7,751 bases of DNA from ATZT02 sp038145175 (GTDB lineage Bacteria > Actinomycetota > Actinomycetes > S36-B12 > UBA5976): positions 1 to 7,751 of the forward strand of contig JAYQPE010000018.1 of the NCBI GenBank assembly GCA_038145175.1, read 5' to 3'. Below are positions 6,068 through 7,751 of the stretch, piece after piece. How positions within the stretch are numbered: position 1 is the stretch's first letter; each line of letters opens with the position of its first letter. The notes beneath the pieces were generated by a model. The model searched no databases. It was not told the DNA's origin and worked only from the letters and a program-made list of their open reading frames with translations. The translations under genes were made by a program, and so were the position numbers.

Positions 6068-6563
6068 GATAAGACCAGCACAATTAAAAGATTGTGCTCA
6101 AATACTTGAACTAATAATTGAGTTAGCAGTCTATGAAAAAGATCCAGAAGCTGTTAAAACCACAGTTTCAGATTTAGAAGAAGCATTGTTTAAAGGAACA
6201 AATACTTTTAATAATCAACCTGCTTGCTATGCAGTAGTGATTGATGATCCTGAAAATAAAGATGAAATTTGTGGCTTTGCCCTATATATGTTGCATTTTT
6301 CAACTTGGACCGGAAAATATGGAATCTATTTAGAAGACTTATATGTTAAAGAATCAAAGCGAGGTCTTGGCATGGGCAAAGCTTTGTTAAAGCATTTAGC
6401 CCAAATTTGTGTTGATAAAGGTTATGCCAGATTTGAATGGTGGGTTTTGGATTGGAATAAACCTGCTTGGGATTTTTATTTATCAAAAGGTTCAATTCCG
6501 ATGGTGGAATGGACCATGCATCGTATGCAAGGTCAAGCCTTGAAAGATTTAGGCACTAATTAA
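6051..6563 (+). CDS. GNAT acetyltransferase, diamine/polyamine (SSAT)-like
   Basis: Predicted acetyl-CoA-dependent N-acetyltransferase (170 aa, the usual size of the spermidine/spermine acetyltransferase SSAT group). N-terminal IRPAQLKDCAQILELIIELAVYE matches SSAT strand 1 and helix 1. The YLEDLYV strand (E95) is followed by the acetyl-CoA loop KRGLGMGKALL (103-113). DWNKPAWDFYLSKG (134-147) carries N136 and Y143, placed like the SSAT Asn and general-acid Tyr. The ATG lies inside the end of the dehydrogenase gene, with TAG directly upstream in frame, so no earlier start exists. No clear SD is seen, which suggests translational coupling. The stop overlaps the convergent DoxX gene by 8 bp. Likely substrates are polyamines, thialysine or similar amines; this is inferred from family resemblance only. 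Confidence 0.88.
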   Translation: MPKPFEIRPAQLKDCAQILELIIELAVYEKDPEAVKTTVSDLEEALFKGTNTFNNQPACYAVVIDDPENKDEICGFALYMLHFSTWTGKYGIYLEDLYVKESKRGLGMGKALLKHLAQICVDKGYARFEWWVLDWNKPAWDFYLSKGSIPMVEWTMHRMQGQALKDLGTN

Positions 6564-6918
6564 CAGGGGACCTCAATGCCCACCTGATAAGTGGGATTTG
6601 TAGAGGAAGCCGTAGCCAAGAACCAATTATAAGAAAAATTGAAGAATCTTTAAACCAAGTTATATCGATGGCATACCACCAATTTCCTACCCAAATAATT
6701 ACTAAAACAAAACTAGTAAATTTTGGCGCCCAACTTTTTTTCCTAAACAATCCATAAGTACAAATTAATTCAGCCACACCACTTAAATAAATCCAAAATA
6801 ATTTAGAACCTAGAAATGGTGGAATTAATGGTTCAAAGACTCCAGGATTAAAAATATGGGAAAACCCACTTACTAAAAAAATTGAAATTAATATCTTTGA
6901 CCCGAGAGGAAGTTTCAT
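6556..6918 (-). CDS. DoxX-family integral membrane protein
   Basis: Small membrane protein (120 aa) with about four hydrophobic segments: residues about 7-24, 41-58, 67-83 and 92-113. The SGFSHIFNPGVFEPLIPPFL stretch, the IYLSGVAELICTYGLF segment and the end LRLPLQIPLIRWA are typical of the small DoxX/MauE-like family (HFxNPxFFxxIxPPxL ... YLSGVAEIxLG). The ATG has GAGGAG ending 4 nt upstream. It follows the arylsulfotransferase-like gene by 15 nt and is probably co-transcribed with it. The coding 3' end overlaps the acetyltransferase gene by 8 bp. DoxX proteins have been linked to redox or thiol metabolism in some actinobacteria, but this subfamily has no proven role. I see none of the cysteines that would suggest a redox centre; the only Cys is C53. 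Confidence 0.82.
   Translation of the reverse strand: MKLPLGSKILISIFLVSGFSHIFNPGVFEPLIPPFLGSKLFWIYLSGVAELICTYGLFRKKSWAPKFTSFVLVIIWVGNWWYAIDITWFKDSSIFLIIGSWLRLPLQIPLIRWALRSPVN
6579..6595 (+). terminator. Possible weak terminator of the dehydrogenase-acetyltransferase operon
   Basis: CCCAC (6579-6583) and GTGGG (6591-6595) form a 5-bp stem with a 7-nt loop, 15 nt after the acetyltransferase stop codon. It is followed by ATTTG, not a proper T-tract. The same bases encode the conserved C-terminus of the convergent DoxX protein, so the stem may be incidental. It is the only hairpin I noticed near the convergent junction. Confidence 0.25.
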
Positions 6919-6933
6919 AATTCTCCTCTTCAG

Positions 6934-7751
6934 TTATCTTATATCTACTTTTCTTTTTATTAAATCTTGTTTAAATAAGTTTAATTGTTCATCGCTTAAT
7001 TGATAAGGGACGGCTCTATAATTAATTATACCCAATGGATTCATCAAAATATTACTTTCAATATTTGAATCATTAATAGTAGATACTATACTTGGAATTT
7101 CTAGTCCATATCTAAAATCTCCTCCCCAACTTACTAACCAATCACTGTTAGTAAGTTCTCTTGCCGAACCACAACAATTTGATTTATCTTGAAAAGTACT
7201 TGCATGAATTTTTACAATTTCTGCTTCAAGTTTTGCATCATCTATTTTTAATTCAATAACTCTTGGATTCCTATTAGAATATGTTCCGTTATCAAATACG
7301 CTTAATGTATTAGAGGTAGTTATTCTTGCATCATGTTGTGAGGAAATAACGTGCGTAAACTTATTTAAATTAAAGCTTTGCTTGTTTAACCCATAAACAG
7401 ATTTGACTTTTAAATCAAATTTCGTATTTGAAAATCCACCAAGGCGCCAAATAATTTTTCCCGTTTCTAAATTTATTTTATGAACCGCATCTATGTTTCT
7501 TGATGAAACAATTACAGAATCGCCATCAAGTTCCACTGAATTTAAATGAATTAAATCATAAGGGGGCGCTTTTACCCCATAGTAATCTAAAATTCCTAAA
7601 TCTATTTCCTTTGGATTGACCAAATCATGCATAGAAATTGCTTTATAATCTGAGCCATCTGCATTTAGAAGTACAATCTCGCCATCTAATATAGGTGTGC
7701 CTTGTTCAATTCCTATTGATGAAAGATCTATATCTGTTCTTACCTGATATC
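6934..7751 (-). CDS. Arylsulfotransferase (ASST)-like protein, 5' end cut by window edge
   Basis: C-terminal 271 residues of a beta-propeller protein of the arylsulfotransferase family. The frame runs open to the right edge, so the in-frame ATG at 7632 is internal: DGEIVLLNADGSDYKAIS precedes it as part of the same protein. Family features: DLIHLNSVELDGDSVIVSSRN, then INLETGKIIWRLGG, SSQHDARI, SVFDNGTYSNRNPRVIELKID and LVSWGG. The histidines in DLIHLNSV and QHDAR and the Arg in NPRVIEL lie where the family's sulfate-transfer residues are expected; this is a pattern match, not an alignment. A CC pair (SNCCGS) lies near the middle of the visible part. Known ASSTs move sulfate between phenolic compounds, but many actinobacterial members have unknown substrates. 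Whether it is secreted cannot be seen, as the N-terminus is missing. DoxX follows after 15 nt. Confidence 0.83.
   Translation of the reverse strand, partial: YQVRTDIDLSSIGIEQGTPILDGEIVLLNADGSDYKAISMHDLVNPKEIDLGILDYYGVKAPPYDLIHLNSVELDGDSVIVSSRNIDAVHKINLETGKIIWRLGGFSNTKFDLKVKSVYGLNKQSFNLNKFTHVISSQHDARITTSNTLSVFDNGTYSNRNPRVIELKIDDAKLEAEIVKIHASTFQDKSNCCGSARELTNSDWLVSWGGDFRYGLEIPSIVSTINDSNIESNILMNPLGIINYRAVPYQLSDEQLNLFKQDLIKRKVDIR

Noticed and set aside
6934..7632. Start of the ASST-like gene at the ATG at 7632
   Set aside because: The frame stays open upstream to the window edge and encodes family-like sequence (DGEIVLLNADG), so this ATG is an internal Met.

Overview
This window comes from an AT-rich bacterial genome, roughly one third G+C by eye, with short intergenic gaps and frequent gene overlaps. 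The two exported cell-wall proteins have architectures best known from Actinobacteria: a SpoIID/LytB protein with its GHGVGxSQYGA motif at the N-terminus, and a GH25 lysozyme with Ig-like repeats. An AT-rich, compact genome with such genes suggests a streamlined planktonic actinobacterium, for example Nanopelagicales/acI or the marine Actinomarinales. This assignment is an inference. No rRNA or other phylogenetic marker is present.

Left part, minus strand (4340 to 1): a tightly packed cluster, probably one operon. In transcription order it holds a secreted GH25 muramidase, a secreted SpoIID-domain protein with a C-terminal coiled coil like those of the CwlO/PcsB hydrolases, and a class I mannose-6-phosphate isomerase cut by the left edge. 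Gaps are 12 and 18 nt, and one Shine-Dalgarno sequence overlaps the preceding stop codon. The first two proteins both attack peptidoglycan glycan strands. The isomerase links fructose-6-phosphate to mannose metabolism and so to envelope glycans. A 112-bp leader with an imperfect inverted repeat precedes the operon.

Centre: a UPF0303/DUF336-type protein on the minus strand (4453-4920) shares a 103-bp intergenic region with a divergent plus-strand pair. The pair is a zinc-dependent NADP-type alcohol dehydrogenase/aldehyde reductase (5024-6067) and an SSAT-like GNAT acetyltransferase (6051-6563). These two genes overlap by 17 bp. The intergenic region holds a repeated TTTAACCTT element and a short hairpin.

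Right part, minus strand (7751 to 6556): an arylsulfotransferase-like protein, cut by the right edge, is followed 15 nt later by a small DoxX-family membrane protein. The end of the latter overlaps the convergent acetyltransferase gene by 8 bp.

No tRNA, rRNA, CRISPR array, insertion sequence, phage gene or obvious defence system was found. The most notable item is the SpoIID plus CwlO-type coiled-coil fusion beside a GH25 muramidase, which suggests a glycan-strand hydrolase that may be regulated like the FtsEX-dependent hydrolases.
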